Below, in pieces: positions 1 through 8,466 of a stretch of DNA of 64,000 nt. This DNA comes from Streptomyces sp. NBC_01276. GTDB lineage: Bacteria > Actinomycetota > Actinomycetes > Streptomycetales > Streptomycetaceae. The position numbers and the translations under genes are program-made. The stretch's first letter is position 1; the number at the start of each line of letters is the position of its first letter. Location: contig NZ_CP108442.1 of the NCBI RefSeq assembly GCF_041435355.1, positions 6,136,501-6,200,500 on the forward strand, written 5' to 3'. The notes beneath the pieces were generated by a model that saw only the letters and a list, made by a program, of their open reading frames with translations, made no database searches and had not been told where the DNA came from.

Positions 1-797
1 ATCTGCGCGAACTCGGTCTGGTGATCGAGACGGTGGAGAACCTGGAGGGGGAGACCGGGTACCTGGCCCGCCGGGACAGCAACCGGCTGCCGCCCGTCTC
101 GCTGGACGCCGAGGAGGCCGCCGCCCTGGGGCTGGCGGCCAAGGTGTGGCAGCAGGCCCGGCTTGCCGGGGCGGCCAGTGGCGCCCTGCAGAAGCTGCGG
201 GCCGGCGGGATGCCGGAGGCCGGTGACCCGTACGAGGGCCAGCACAGTGCCATCGAGCCGCGCATCCCGGTCCACGAAGCGGCCTTCGAGCCGCTGATGC
301 TGGCCTGCCGCGACCGGCGGCCGGTCGTCTTCGAGTACCGCAAGTCCAACGCGGCCCGGCCCGAGCCCCGTCAGGTCGAGCCGTGGGCCCTGGAGTGCTG
401 GCGCGGCCACTGGTACCTGGCCGGGTACGACCGCGACCGCGGGGCGGAGCGCGTGTTCCGGCTCTCCCGGATCACCGGCAAGGTCCGTTCCCGGGCCGGG
501 AAGTACACCGCCGAGGTGCCCGACGTGGTGACCGTGCGGGAGACCGTGGCGAGCTGGGCCGGGGAGGGCGGCGAGCGTTCCGCGCTGCTCCGCCTGCGGG
601 CCGGGGCCGGGTACCCGCTGCGGGCCAAGGCCACCGCCGTGCGCGAGGGCGCCGACGGCTGGGACGAGCTGGAGGTCCCCTACGGGCACGGGCTCGACGC
701 CTGGCTCGTGGAGTTCGGCCCGGACGTCGTCGTGGTGGAGCCGGCCGATCTGCGGGCCGACGTGGTGGACCGGCTGCGCGCCGTCGCCCGGGGCTGA
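1..797 (+). CDS. pafB: PafB, WYL-domain transcriptional regulator (5' end missing)
   Basis: PafB pairs with PafC to activate DNA-damage-response genes independently of LexA in actinobacteria. The reading frame is open from base 3, so the N-terminal winged helix lies outside the window. What remains is the linker and the WYL domain: residues near FEYRKSNAARP, the stretch WALECWRGHWYLAGYD, and the arginine-rich FRLSRI strand are typical of WYL folds, followed by a C-terminal WCX-like extension. pafC follows after 44 bp in the same direction, which fixes the identity as PafB rather than an unrelated WYL protein. The GTG at 21 is internal and not a real start. Confidence 0.9.
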   Translation, partial: LRELGLVIETVENLEGETGYLARRDSNRLPPVSLDAEEAAALGLAAKVWQQARLAGAASGALQKLRAGGMPEAGDPYEGQHSAIEPRIPVHEAAFEPLMLACRDRRPVVFEYRKSNAARPEPRQVEPWALECWRGHWYLAGYDRDRGAERVFRLSRITGKVRSRAGKYTAEVPDVVTVRETVASWAGEGGERSALLRLRAGAGYPLRAKATAVREGADGWDELEVPYGHGLDAWLVEFGPDVVVVEPADLRADVVDRLRAVARG

Positions 798-841
798 ACC
801 GCACCATCCGTAGCAACGCCCTGAGGGGGAGACGTACCACC

Positions 842-1810
842 ATGGCTGCCAACGCCATCGACCAGACCCGCCGGATGCTGTCCCTGGTGACCTACCTGCG
901 CGAGCGGCCGGGCGCGCACGTCGCCGACGTCGCCCGCGCCTTCGGGATCACCGAGGACGAGCTGATCTCGGACCTCGACGTCCTGCCCATGTGCGGGACC
1001 AGCTTCCGCGGCGGGGACCTGCTCGACATCGACACCGACGGGGAGCGCATCTGGTGGCGCAATCCCGACGCCTCCGGGGAGTCCACGGCCGAGCCGCTGC
1101 GGCTGGCCGCCGACGAGGCGACGGCCCTGCTGGTCGCCGCCCGCGCGGTGGCGACCCTGCCGGGGCTGCGCGAGAGCGACCGGGACGCGCTGCTGCGCGC
1201 CACCGCGAAGCTGGAGGCGGCCGCCGGGGAGGCGGCCGGGGCCAGCTCCCGGCTGTCGGTGACCTTCGAGTCCGAGGGCGGGGTCTTCGCGGACGTCGAC
1301 CGGGCCATCGCGGAGCGGCGGCGGCTGTGGCTGCGCTACTACTCGCCCGCCCGTGACGAGCTGACCGAGCGCACCGTCGACCCGATCCGGTTGTTCGCCG
1401 TGGGGCACACCTATATGGAGGGGTGGTGTCACCTCTCGGAGGCCCGGCGCACCTTCCGGCTCGACCGGGTGGCCGAGATCAGGCTGCTCGACGAGCGGGC
1501 CGAGCCGCCCGCGATCGAGCCCCGGGACCTGTCCGAGGGGCTGGTGCAGCCGGCCGCCGAGGACCCGGAGGTGGTGGTCGAGGTGGGGCCCGGCGGGCGC
1601 TGGGTCGCCGAGTACTACCCGCACGACAGTGCCGAGGAGCGGCCCGACGGCGGCCTGCGGATCACCCTGCGCAGCCCCGACCCGGCCTCCCTGCGCCGGC
1701 TGGCGCTGCGCCTGGGCCGGGACGGCCGGATCGTGTCGCCTCCGGAACTGGCGGAGAGCGCGCGGAAGGCCGCCGCAGAGGCACTCGCGGGGTACGGGGA
1801 ACGGGTCTAG
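842..1810 (+). CDS. pafC: PafC, WYL-domain transcriptional regulator
   Basis: This is the partner of PafB; the two act as a heteromeric activator of the DNA-damage response near the Pup-proteasome genes. The ATG at 842 is preceded by a GGGGGAGA ribosome site, so the much longer open frame that starts upstream inside pafB is ignored. The product is 322 residues. The N-terminus (about 5-70) is a winged helix (RRMLSLVTYLRERPGAHVADVARAFGI), the centre has a WYL-like domain with LWLRYYSPARDE and the FRLDRVAEI strand, and the C-terminus matches the WCX extension. It closes a pair with pafB and is probably co-transcribed with the two small genes downstream. Confidence 0.92.
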   Translation: MAANAIDQTRRMLSLVTYLRERPGAHVADVARAFGITEDELISDLDVLPMCGTSFRGGDLLDIDTDGERIWWRNPDASGESTAEPLRLAADEATALLVAARAVATLPGLRESDRDALLRATAKLEAAAGEAAGASSRLSVTFESEGGVFADVDRAIAERRRLWLRYYSPARDELTERTVDPIRLFAVGHTYMEGWCHLSEARRTFRLDRVAEIRLLDERAEPPAIEPRDLSEGLVQPAAEDPEVVVEVGPGGRWVAEYYPHDSAEERPDGGLRITLRSPDPASLRRLALRLGRDGRIVSPPELAESARKAAAEALAGYGERV

Positions 1811-1825
1811 GGGGAGCGGACAGCG

Positions 1826-2053
1826 ATGTCGCCATCATCCGGGCCGGCAGCGGTCACCTTCAAGGCGGCCTGCCCCGAGTGCCGGGCCCGTTTCGAGCTG
1901 GCCGCGGACGCGCTGCGGCTGGCGATCGGCCGGCGGGCCACCTTCTACTCCTTCACCTGCCCCGAGTGCTCGGCTCCGGTCCGTAAACCCGCAGGTGAAC
2001 GCATTGTGGAATTGCTGACGGGCGGTGGGGTGAGCACGCTGCGCAGCGTGTGA
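1826..2053 (+). CDS. Small zinc-ribbon protein, function unknown
   Basis: A 75-residue protein with two CPEC knuckles (residues about 16-19 and 47-50), a spacing that suggests one Zn2+-binding ribbon. Between them lies FELAADALRLAIGRRATFYSFT, which resembles the small ribbon proteins found in many Streptomyces genomes at this position. The ATG lies 15 bp after the pafC stop with GGGGGAG upstream, so it is likely in the pafBC transcript. No enzyme motif is visible. The association with pafBC may be positional only. Confidence 0.75.
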   Translation: MSPSSGPAAVTFKAACPECRARFELAADALRLAIGRRATFYSFTCPECSAPVRKPAGERIVELLTGGGVSTLRSV

Positions 2054-2076
2054 GGCGGGCGCGCTAGGCTCGTCCC

Positions 2077-2277
2077 ATGCTGTGGCCGATGCTCGCAATT
2101 GCCCTGGGCTTCCTCGGGGTCGCCGTTCTCGCCGTGCTGGCCGTGCGGGTCTTCCTGGAGGTGCGGCGGCTGTCCGGGCAGGTGGCCCTGGCCAGCCGCC
2201 GGATCACCCAGGCCTCGGGGGACCTGGAGCAGGCGGCGGCCGACCTGGCACGGGCCGGACAGGGACTGCGGCCGTAG
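2077..2277 (+). CDS. Small single-pass membrane protein, unknown
   Basis: A 66-residue protein. Residues about 3-28 form a hydrophobic helix (PMLAIALGFLGVAVLAVLAVRVFL), followed by a charged amphipathic helix (SRRITQASGDLEQAAADLARAG) that could form a short coiled coil in the cytoplasm. Such bitopic proteins are common in Streptomyces and this one has no recognisable function. It sits 23 bp after the zinc-ribbon gene and is followed at once by a perfect hairpin, so it seems to end the pafB operon. The neighbouring TAGGCT (2064-2069), 7 bp before the ATG, could be its own -10 box with a leaderless start. Confidence 0.6.
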   Translation: MLWPMLAIALGFLGVAVLAVLAVRVFLEVRRLSGQVALASRRITQASGDLEQAAADLARAGQGLRP

Positions 2278-2279
2278 AC

Positions 2280-2300
2280 GCGCGGGCCGTCGGCCCGCGC
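2280..2300 (+). terminator. Hairpin terminator after the pafBC operon
   Basis: Perfect 9-bp inverted repeat GCGCGGGCC-gtc-GGCCCGCGC directly after the stop of the small membrane gene. There is no T-run, as is usual in Streptomyces terminators. Confidence 0.65.
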
Positions 2301-2366
2301 TTATGGAATCCGTGGAGGAGGACCCGTACCGTCGGTGCGGTAAGCAAGCGGGGATACCCCGGGGGA

Positions 2367-2397
2367 TTGCCGGGCGTTAACCCTCGGGGGTTACGAT
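2367..2397 (+). promoter_or_regulatory. Probable tatA promoter with inverted repeat
   Basis: TTGCCG (2367-2372) and TACGAT (2392-2397) are 19 bp apart, slightly long but usable. A perfect inverted repeat TAACCC-tcgg-GGGTTA (2378-2393) lies against the -10 box and could be an operator. The leader to tatA would be about 75 nt. Confidence 0.45.
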
Positions 2398-2478
2398 CCT
2401 TGTCAGAGAGGTGCCGGAGCTCCGTCCGGAGGCGCCGGGCCACCACAACCAGCCGTTTCGGTGAGAAGGAAGACACAC

Positions 2479-2775
2479 ATGATCGGCAATCTGAAGCCCC
2501 TTGAGATCCTTCTGATCATCGCTGTCATCGTGCTGCTGTTCGGCGCCAAGAAGCTTCCCGAGATGGCCCGCTCCCTGGGCAAGTCGGCCCGGATCCTCAA
2601 GAGCGAGGCGAAGGCCATGAAGAAGGACGGCGAGGCCGAGGACGCCGCGGCCACCGCTCCGGTCGCCGACCAGGCCCCGGCCCAGCCCGTCGCCCCGCGC
2701 ACCATCCAGGCCGCTCCGGGCGACGTCACCAGCGCCCGCCCGGTCAGCGAGCCGAACCGCACCACCCAGGCCTGA
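2479..2775 (+). CDS. tatA: TatA, twin-arginine translocase subunit
   Basis: TatA forms the protein-conducting ring of the Tat system, which exports folded proteins. The 98-residue product has a short N-terminal membrane helix ([23 protein letters not shown]) with the conserved FG motif at the hinge, then the amphipathic helix [14 protein letters not shown], and a loose Ala/Pro-rich tail. The ATG is preceded by AGAAGGA. tatC follows 54 bp later. tatB is not adjacent, which is normal for Streptomyces. Probable Tat clients in this window are the DyP peroxidase and the glycosidase-like protein at 44424. Confidence 0.96.
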   Translation: MIGNLKPLEILLIIAVIVLLFGAKKLPEMARSLGKSARILKSEAKAMKKDGEAEDAAATAPVADQAPAQPVAPRTIQAAPGDVTSARPVSEPNRTTQA

Positions 2776-2829
2776 CATCCGGCGGTCGCCCGTCGTACGA
2801 GTCATCTGTAACGAGACAAGGGACGTGGG

Positions 2830-3792
2830 TTGCTCAAGTCTGCCCGCAAGCAGGGGAACAAGGACCGGGCCAAGGACGCCGAAGGGCGCATGCCGCTGGT
2901 CGAGCACCTGCGTGAGCTGAGAAACCGCCTGCTGAAGTCGGTGCTGGCGATCGTCGTGGTGACCATCGTCGCGGCCTACTTCTACCGGCCGATCATCGAC
3001 TTCCTGCTGGAGCCGATGCTCTCGTCCGTCGGCTGCACCAACGGGGCCACGCACCAGAGCAACGGTGCCCCCTGCGCCGAGATGACGACGAACGGCCTGA
3101 CCGCGCCCTTCTCCATCGCGCTGAAGGTCGGTCTGTCCGCGGGCGTCGTGCTGTCCGCGCCCGTCTGGCTCTACCAGCTGTGGGCGTTCGCCGCCCCGGG
3201 CCTGCACCGCAACGAGAAGAAGTACGCGCTGAGCTTCGTCGCGGTCGGCGCCCCGCTGTTCCTCGCCGGCGCGGTGCTCGCGTACAAGATCCTGCCGCAG
3301 ACGGCGGAGATCCTCCTCGGCTTCACCCCGGACCACGTCAAGAACCTGCTGCCGGTCGACGACTACCTCGACCTCGTCACGCGCATGGTCGTGGTCTTCG
3401 GCCTGGCCTTCGAGCTGCCGCTGATGCTGGTGCTGCTGAACTTCACCGGTGTGCTGAGCGCCAAGCGGCTGGGCAGCTGGTGGCGTGCCATGGTCCTCGG
3501 CATCACGATCTTCGCGGCCTTCGCGACGCCCACCGGCGACCCGCTCACCATGCTGACGCTGGCCTCCCCGATCGTGGCCCTGTACTTCATCGCCCTCGGG
3601 ATCTGCCTGCTGAACGACCGGCGCCGCAAGCGCGCCAACCCCGACGCCGACCTCGACGACGACGAGGCCTCCGAGGTCGACCTGACCCCGGCCCCGATCG
3701 GCGCGGCGGAGCGGGCCCCGGCCGCCTCCGCGCTCCCCGAGCAGGCCGACGGCGGGCGTCGGCAGATCAACGGTTACGACGACGCCACCTGA
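2830..3792 (+). CDS. tatC: TatC, twin-arginine translocase receptor
   Basis: TatC recognises the twin-arginine signal peptide. The 320-residue product begins with a TTG after AAGGGACG. The conserved cytoplasmic start (GRMPLVEHLRELRNRLLKS) is followed by six hydrophobic segments. The conserved FAFELPLMLVLL-type segment appears as FGLAFELPLMLV, and SAPVWLYQLWAFAAPGLHRNEKK is the classic TatC loop. A charged tail (about residues 265-320), rich in Asp/Glu and Ala, extends beyond the usual 250-residue core, as is common in actinobacteria. It is downstream of tatA and surely co-transcribed with it. Confidence 0.96.
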   Translation: MLKSARKQGNKDRAKDAEGRMPLVEHLRELRNRLLKSVLAIVVVTIVAAYFYRPIIDFLLEPMLSSVGCTNGATHQSNGAPCAEMTTNGLTAPFSIALKVGLSAGVVLSAPVWLYQLWAFAAPGLHRNEKKYALSFVAVGAPLFLAGAVLAYKILPQTAEILLGFTPDHVKNLLPVDDYLDLVTRMVVVFGLAFELPLMLVLLNFTGVLSAKRLGSWWRAMVLGITIFAAFATPTGDPLTMLTLASPIVALYFIALGICLLNDRRRKRANPDADLDDDEASEVDLTPAPIGAAERAPAASALPEQADGGRRQINGYDDAT

Positions 3793-3840
3793 CGGGTGCG
3801 CCCCCGGCCGCCGCCGGGAGGCGCCCCCCCGGGGGGCGGG

Positions 3841-3869
3841 TGAGCGCGGAGATCACCCTCGGGTACATT
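3841..3869 (+). promoter_or_regulatory. Possible leaderless promoter of the lipid kinase gene
   Basis: TGAGCG (3841-3846) and TACATT (3864-3869) are 17 bp apart. TACATT ends 6 bp before the GTG at 3876, the usual geometry for a leaderless mRNA. The -35 box is weak. Confidence 0.4.
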
Positions 3870-3875
3870 CCCCGG

Positions 3876-4763
3876 GTGTCCTCCGAGATCACCCTCTTCG
3901 TCAATCCCACCGCGGGACGCGGCCGGGGCGCGCACGCCGCGCAGCCGGCCGCTTCCGCGCTCCGGGAGGCCGGATTCTCCGTCCGGACCGTGGTCGGCAC
4001 CGACGCGGCCGACGCCCTGGCCCGGCTGCGCGCGGACGTCCGCGACGGCACCGGCGCGGTGATCGCCGTCGGCGGTGACGGGGTGGTCTCCCTCGCCCTC
4101 CAGGCACTGGCCGGGACGGCGGTCCCCCTCGGCGTGGTCGCGGCCGGCACCGGGAACGACTTCGCCCGCTCGATGGGACTGCCCGTACGGGAGCCCGAGC
4201 GGGCCGGGCGTCTCGCCGCCGAGGCCCTCAAGGAGGGCCGGATACGGGAGATCGACCTCGGCCGCGCCGGTGACACCTGGTACGGGACCGTGCTGTGCTC
4301 CGGCTTCGACTCGCGGGTCAACGACCGCGGCAACCGGATGCGGCTGCCGCTCGGCCGCTTCAAGTACGACCTGGCCATCCTCGCGGAGCTGGCCGCCTTC
4401 AGGCCCTTCCCGTACCGGATCACCCTCGACGGGGGACGGGTGATCGAGACGGAGGCCACGCTCGTGGCCGTCGGCAACGGGTCCTCGTACGGCGGCGGGA
4501 TGCGCATCTGCGCGGACGCCGAGCCGGACGACGGGCTCTTCGACGTCACGGTGGTCGGCGACTGCGGCCGCGGCACCCTGCTGAAGGTGTTCCCGCAGGT
4601 CTACAAGGGGACGCACCTCACCCACCCCAAGGTCACCGTGCACCGGGCCGCCGAGGTCACCCTGGAGTCGGCCGCGCTCACCGCCTACGCCGACGGGGAG
4701 CGGCTGGGCCCGCTGCCGGTGACCGCGCGGTGCGTCCCCGGGGCCCTGCGGCTGCTCACTTAA
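3876..4763 (+). CDS. Diacylglycerol/sphingosine-kinase family lipid kinase
   Basis: A soluble lipid kinase of the DagK/LCB5 family that phosphorylates a diacylglycerol-like lipid with ATP. The catalytic N-lobe holds FVNPTAGRGRG (nucleotide-loop strand), GGDGVVSLALQ and the GTGNDFARSMG motif that defines the family; the C-lobe is a beta-sandwich ending in YADGERLGPLP. GTG 3876 gives 295 residues, and an in-frame GTG at 3840 would add 12. The later start is chosen because a -10 box sits 6 bp before it. The extra 12 codons largely repeat the true N-terminus. The gene follows tatC by 83 bp. Confidence 0.87.
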   Translation: MSSEITLFVNPTAGRGRGAHAAQPAASALREAGFSVRTVVGTDAADALARLRADVRDGTGAVIAVGGDGVVSLALQALAGTAVPLGVVAAGTGNDFARSMGLPVREPERAGRLAAEALKEGRIREIDLGRAGDTWYGTVLCSGFDSRVNDRGNRMRLPLGRFKYDLAILAELAAFRPFPYRITLDGGRVIETEATLVAVGNGSSYGGGMRICADAEPDDGLFDVTVVGDCGRGTLLKVFPQVYKGTHLTHPKVTVHRAAEVTLESAALTAYADGERLGPLPVTARCVPGALRLLT

Positions 4764-4809
4764 ATGATCGCGACTGTTGTCGGAGGTGGCGGGTAGGCTC
4801 GACAGCAAG

Positions 4810-7671
4810 ATGACCGAAGAACTCTCCCCCGCCGAGCGGTACGCCGCTGCCCGGATCCGCGCCGCCGAAGAGGCCACCGCCCTGGCCCCCTTCCGCGAGA
4901 TGTACGAATTCGACCTGGATCCGTACCAGGTCGAGGCCTGCAAGGCACTGGAGGCCGGCAAGGGCGTCCTGGTCGCCGCCCCGACCGGTTCGGGAAAGAC
5001 CATCGTCGGCGAGTTCGCCGTGCACCTCGCGCTCCAGCAGGGGCGCAAGTGCTTCTACACGACGCCGATCAAGGCCCTGTCGAACCAGAAGTACGCCGAC
5101 CTCGTCAAGCGCTACGGCGCCTCCGAGGTGGGCCTGCTGACCGGCGACAACAGCGTCAACTCCGAGGCGCCGGTGGTCGTGATGACCACCGAGGTGCTCC
5201 GCAACATGCTCTACGCGGGCTCCCGGTCGCTCCTGGGCCTGGGCTACGTCGTGATGGACGAGGTTCACTACCTCTCCGACCGGTTCCGCGGAGCCGTCTG
5301 GGAGGAAGTGATCATCCACCTCCCCGAGTCGGTGACCCTGGTGTCGCTGTCCGCCACCGTCTCCAACGCCGAGGAGTTCGGCGACTGGCTCGACACCGTG
5401 CGCGGCGACACCGAGGTGATCGTCTCCGAGGAGCGGCCCGTACCGCTGTGGCAGCACGTGATGGCCGGCCGGCGGGTCTACGACCTCTTCGAGGAGGAGT
5501 CCGACCACGGCGGCCGCGGCTCCGCGCGCCGCGAGGTCAACCCCGACCTGCTGCGCATGGCCCGCGAGGAGAACACCCGTACCTACAGCCCCAAGGACCG
5601 GCGGCGCGGCAAGATGGTCCGCGAGGCCGACCGCGAGCGCGAGCGCCGCTCCCGAGGCCGGATCTGGACCCCCAGCAGGCCCGAGGTCATCGCGCGCCTG
5701 GACGGCGACAACCTGCTGCCCGCCATCAACTTCATCTTCAGCCGGGCCGGCTGCGAGGCCGCCGTCCAGCAGTGCCTGTACGCGGGCCTGCGGCTCAACG
5801 ACGACACCGCGCGGCTGAAGGTCCGCGAGATCGTCGAGGAGCGGACCGCCTCCATCCCGGCCGAGGACCTGCACGTCCTGGGCTACTACGAGTGGCTCGA
5901 AGGCCTGGAGCGGGGCATCGCCGCGCACCACGCGGGCATGCTGCCCACCTTCAAGGAGGTCGTGGAGGAGCTCTTCGTCCGCGGTCTGGTCAAGGCCGTC
6001 TTCGCCACCGAGACCCTCGCGCTGGGCATCAACATGCCCGCGCGCACGGTCATCCTGGAGAAGCTGGTCAAGTGGAACGGCGAGCAGCACGCCGACATCA
6101 CCCCCGGCGAGTACACGCAGCTCACCGGCCGCGCCGGGCGGCGCGGCATCGACGTCGAGGGCCACGCGGTGGTGCTCTGGCAGCGCGGCATGGACCCGGT
6201 GGGGCTGGCGGGGCTCGCGGGTACCCGTACCTATCCGCTGCGTTCCAGCTTCAAGCCCTCGTACAACATGGCCGTGAACCTGGTCCAGCAGTTCGGGCGG
6301 CACCGCTCGCGCGAGCTCCTGGAGACCTCCTTCGCGCAGTTCCAGGCCGACCGCTCCGTCGTGGGCATCTCCCGGCAGGTCCAGCGCAACGAGGAGGGCC
6401 TGACGGGCTACCGCGAGGGCATGACCTGTCACCTGGGCGACTTCGAGGAGTACGCGCGGCTGCGCCGCGACCTGAAGGACCGTGAGACGGACCTGGCCAA
6501 GCAGGGCGCGGCGCAGCGCCGGGCGCAGGCGGCCAGTTCGCTGGAGCGGCTCAAGCCGGGCGACGTCATCCACGTGCCGACGGGCAAGTTCGCCGGGCTC
6601 GCGCTGGTGCTGGACCCGGGCGTGCCGGCGGGGCGGGTCCACGGCCACCGCGGGTACGAGTACGCCGAGGGTCCGCGCCCGCTGGTGCTGACCGCGGAGC
6701 GGCAGGTCAAGCGGCTCGCCGCGATCGACTTCCCGGTGCCGGTCGAAGCCATCGACCGGATGCGGATCCCCAAGACGTTCAACGCCCGTTCGCCGCAGTC
6801 CCGCAGGGACCTGGCGACGGCGCTGCGCAACAAGGCCGGTCACATCGCGCCCGAGCGGCACCGTCCGGGCCGGGCGGCGGCGGCCGACGACCGCGAGATC
6901 GCCCGGCTGCGGGCCGAGCTGCGCGCGCACCCCTGTCACGGCTGTGACGAGCGTGAGGACCACGCGCGGTGGGCGGAGCGCTTCCACCGGCTCAAGCGGG
7001 ACACGCAGCAGCTGGAGCGGCGCATCGAGGGCCGGACGAACACCATCGCCCGCACCTTCGACCGGATCCACGCGCTGCTGACCGAGCTGGACTACCTGCG
7101 CGAGGACGAGGTCACCGTGCACGGCAAGCGGCTGGCCCGGCTCTACGGGGAGCTCGACCTGCTGGCGTCGGAGTGCCTGCGCGAGGGGGTCTGGGAGGGG
7201 CTCAGCCCGGCGGAACTGGCGGCCTGCGTCTCGGCGTTGGTCTTCGAGGCCCGGCAGTCGGACGACGCCGTGCCGCCGAAGGTGCCCAACGGTCCGGCCA
7301 AGGCGGCGCTCGGCGAGATGGTCCGGATCTGGGGCCGGCTCGACGCGCTGGAGGAGGAGCACCGCATCAACCAGGCGGAGGGCGTGGGCCAGCGCGAGCC
7401 GGACCTCGGCTTCGCGTGGGCGGCGTACCAGTGGGCCTCCGACAAGAGCCTGGACGAGGTGCTGCGCGAGGCGGAGATGCCGGCCGGTGACTTCGTGCGC
7501 TGGTGCAAGCAGGTCATCGACGTCCTGGGGCAGATCGCCGCGGCGGCCCCGGGCTCCTCGGCCCCGGCGTCCTCGGCGTCCTCGGCGGGCGGGAGCACGG
7601 TGGCGCGCAATGCCCGTAAGGCCGTGGACGCCCTACTTCGGGGTGTAGTGGCCTACAGCTCGGTCGGATAG
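4810..7671 (+). CDS. Ski2-like DEVH-box RNA helicase (HelY type)
   Basis: A 953-residue superfamily 2 helicase related to yeast Ski2/Mtr4 and mycobacterial HelY, probably acting in RNA turnover. Motif I is APTGSGKT, motif II is MDEVHYLS, motif III is SLSATVSN, and motif VI is QLTGRAGRRGID. The C-terminal half carries the DSHCT-type helical domain (residues about 780-930). CHGCDE near residue 710 may be part of a metal site. The ATG at 4810 lies 10 bp after TAGGCT (4794-4799), so the transcript probably has a very short leader. The upstream GTG at 4777 lacks support. Confidence 0.93.
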   Translation: MTEELSPAERYAAARIRAAEEATALAPFREMYEFDLDPYQVEACKALEAGKGVLVAAPTGSGKTIVGEFAVHLALQQGRKCFYTTPIKALSNQKYADLVKRYGASEVGLLTGDNSVNSEAPVVVMTTEVLRNMLYAGSRSLLGLGYVVMDEVHYLSDRFRGAVWEEVIIHLPESVTLVSLSATVSNAEEFGDWLDTVRGDTEVIVSEERPVPLWQHVMAGRRVYDLFEEESDHGGRGSARREVNPDLLRMAREENTRTYSPKDRRRGKMVREADRERERRSRGRIWTPSRPEVIARLDGDNLLPAINFIFSRAGCEAAVQQCLYAGLRLNDDTARLKVREIVEERTASIPAEDLHVLGYYEWLEGLERGIAAHHAGMLPTFKEVVEELFVRGLVKAVFATETLALGINMPARTVILEKLVKWNGEQHADITPGEYTQLTGRAGRRGIDVEGHAVVLWQRGMDPVGLAGLAGTRTYPLRSSFKPSYNMAVNLVQQFGRHRSRELLETSFAQFQADRSVVGISRQVQRNEEGLTGYREGMTCHLGDFEEYARLRRDLKDRETDLAKQGAAQRRAQAASSLERLKPGDVIHVPTGKFAGLALVLDPGVPAGRVHGHRGYEYAEGPRPLVLTAERQVKRLAAIDFPVPVEAIDRMRIPKTFNARSPQSRRDLATALRNKAGHIAPERHRPGRAAAADDREIARLRAELRAHPCHGCDEREDHARWAERFHRLKRDTQQLERRIEGRTNTIARTFDRIHALLTELDYLREDEVTVHGKRLARLYGELDLLASECLREGVWEGLSPAELAACVSALVFEARQSDDAVPPKVPNGPAKAALGEMVRIWGRLDALEEEHRINQAEGVGQREPDLGFAWAAYQWASDKSLDEVLREAEMPAGDFVRWCKQVIDVLGQIAAAAPGSSAPASSASSAGGSTVARNARKAVDALLRGVVAYSSVG

Positions 7672-7761
7672 GCTCTTTTGGGTCTTCCTCTAAACGCCGG
7701 GATGGCCGGATCTCATCTCTTGCCATGATCGTTCGCGCGCGTCCTGTGCGACGATCGGCGC

Positions 7762-8466
7762 ATGAGCGGGGGAACGGACGAAGGACCGAGACGGGTCGGT
7801 CGGCCACGCGCCGACCAGCTGAGACCGTACAGCGGCCGGCCGCCGCGCGAGGAGCTCCTCTGCGCGGCTGCCGAGCTCTTCACGGTACGCGGGTACGCGG
7901 CCACCACCACGCGGGCGGTGGCCGAACGGGCCGGACTGCGCCAGGCCACGATGTACCACTATTTCGCAGGCAAGGAGGAACTCCTCGCCGAACTGCTGGA
8001 GTCCACGGTCACGCCCTCCCTGGCCCTGGCCCGGCGGCTGCTGACCGACGGCGGCCGGCCCGCCGCGCACCGGCTGTGGGAGCTGTGCCGCTCGGACGTG
8101 CTGCTGCTGTGCGGGGGGCCGTACGACCTCGGCGCCCTGTACCTGCTGCCGGAGCTGCGGGGTCCGCGCTTTGCGTCGTTCCGGCGGATGCGCGACGAAC
8201 TGCGCGATGCCTACCGGACGTTGCTGCACGCCACGTCCGTGGGCGCCGAACTCGCCGGGGACACCGAGGGTCTGACGCTCCGCAACGACCTGGTGTTCGG
8301 CCTGATCGAGGGCGTCATGCTGATCCACCGGTCCGCTCCGGGCCGCCCGGTGGCCGCCTTCGCCGAGGCGGCGGCCGACGCCGCCTTGCGGATCGCGGGC
8401 GTCACGGCGTCTGCGGCCCCGGGTCCCGTTCCCAGCCTTCCGGGTCCTCCCAGGCCCGCAGGGTGA
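7762..8466 (+). CDS. TetR-family transcriptional regulator
   Basis: A 234-residue regulator. The helix-turn-helix spans about residues 30-78 (TVRGYAATTTRAVAERAGL, then the YHYFAGKEELL recognition end). A basic N-terminal tail contains GRPRA and SGRPPRE, similar to minor-groove-binding arms. The ligand domain is Leu-rich with no recognisable specificity. Its target is unknown: the convergent neighbour is a pseudouridine synthase and no transporter is adjacent. Its last 65 bp overlap the 3' end of that gene on the other strand. Confidence 0.88.
   Translation: MSGGTDEGPRRVGRPRADQLRPYSGRPPREELLCAAAELFTVRGYAATTTRAVAERAGLRQATMYHYFAGKEELLAELLESTVTPSLALARRLLTDGGRPAAHRLWELCRSDVLLLCGGPYDLGALYLLPELRGPRFASFRRMRDELRDAYRTLLHATSVGAELAGDTEGLTLRNDLVFGLIEGVMLIHRSAPGRPVAAFAEAAADAALRIAGVTASAAPGPVPSLPGPPRPAG

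Noticed and set aside
4756..7362. 868-codon frame opposite the helicase gene
   Set aside because: High-G+C shadow ORF; the helicase frame contains all family motifs and the antisense frame contains none.
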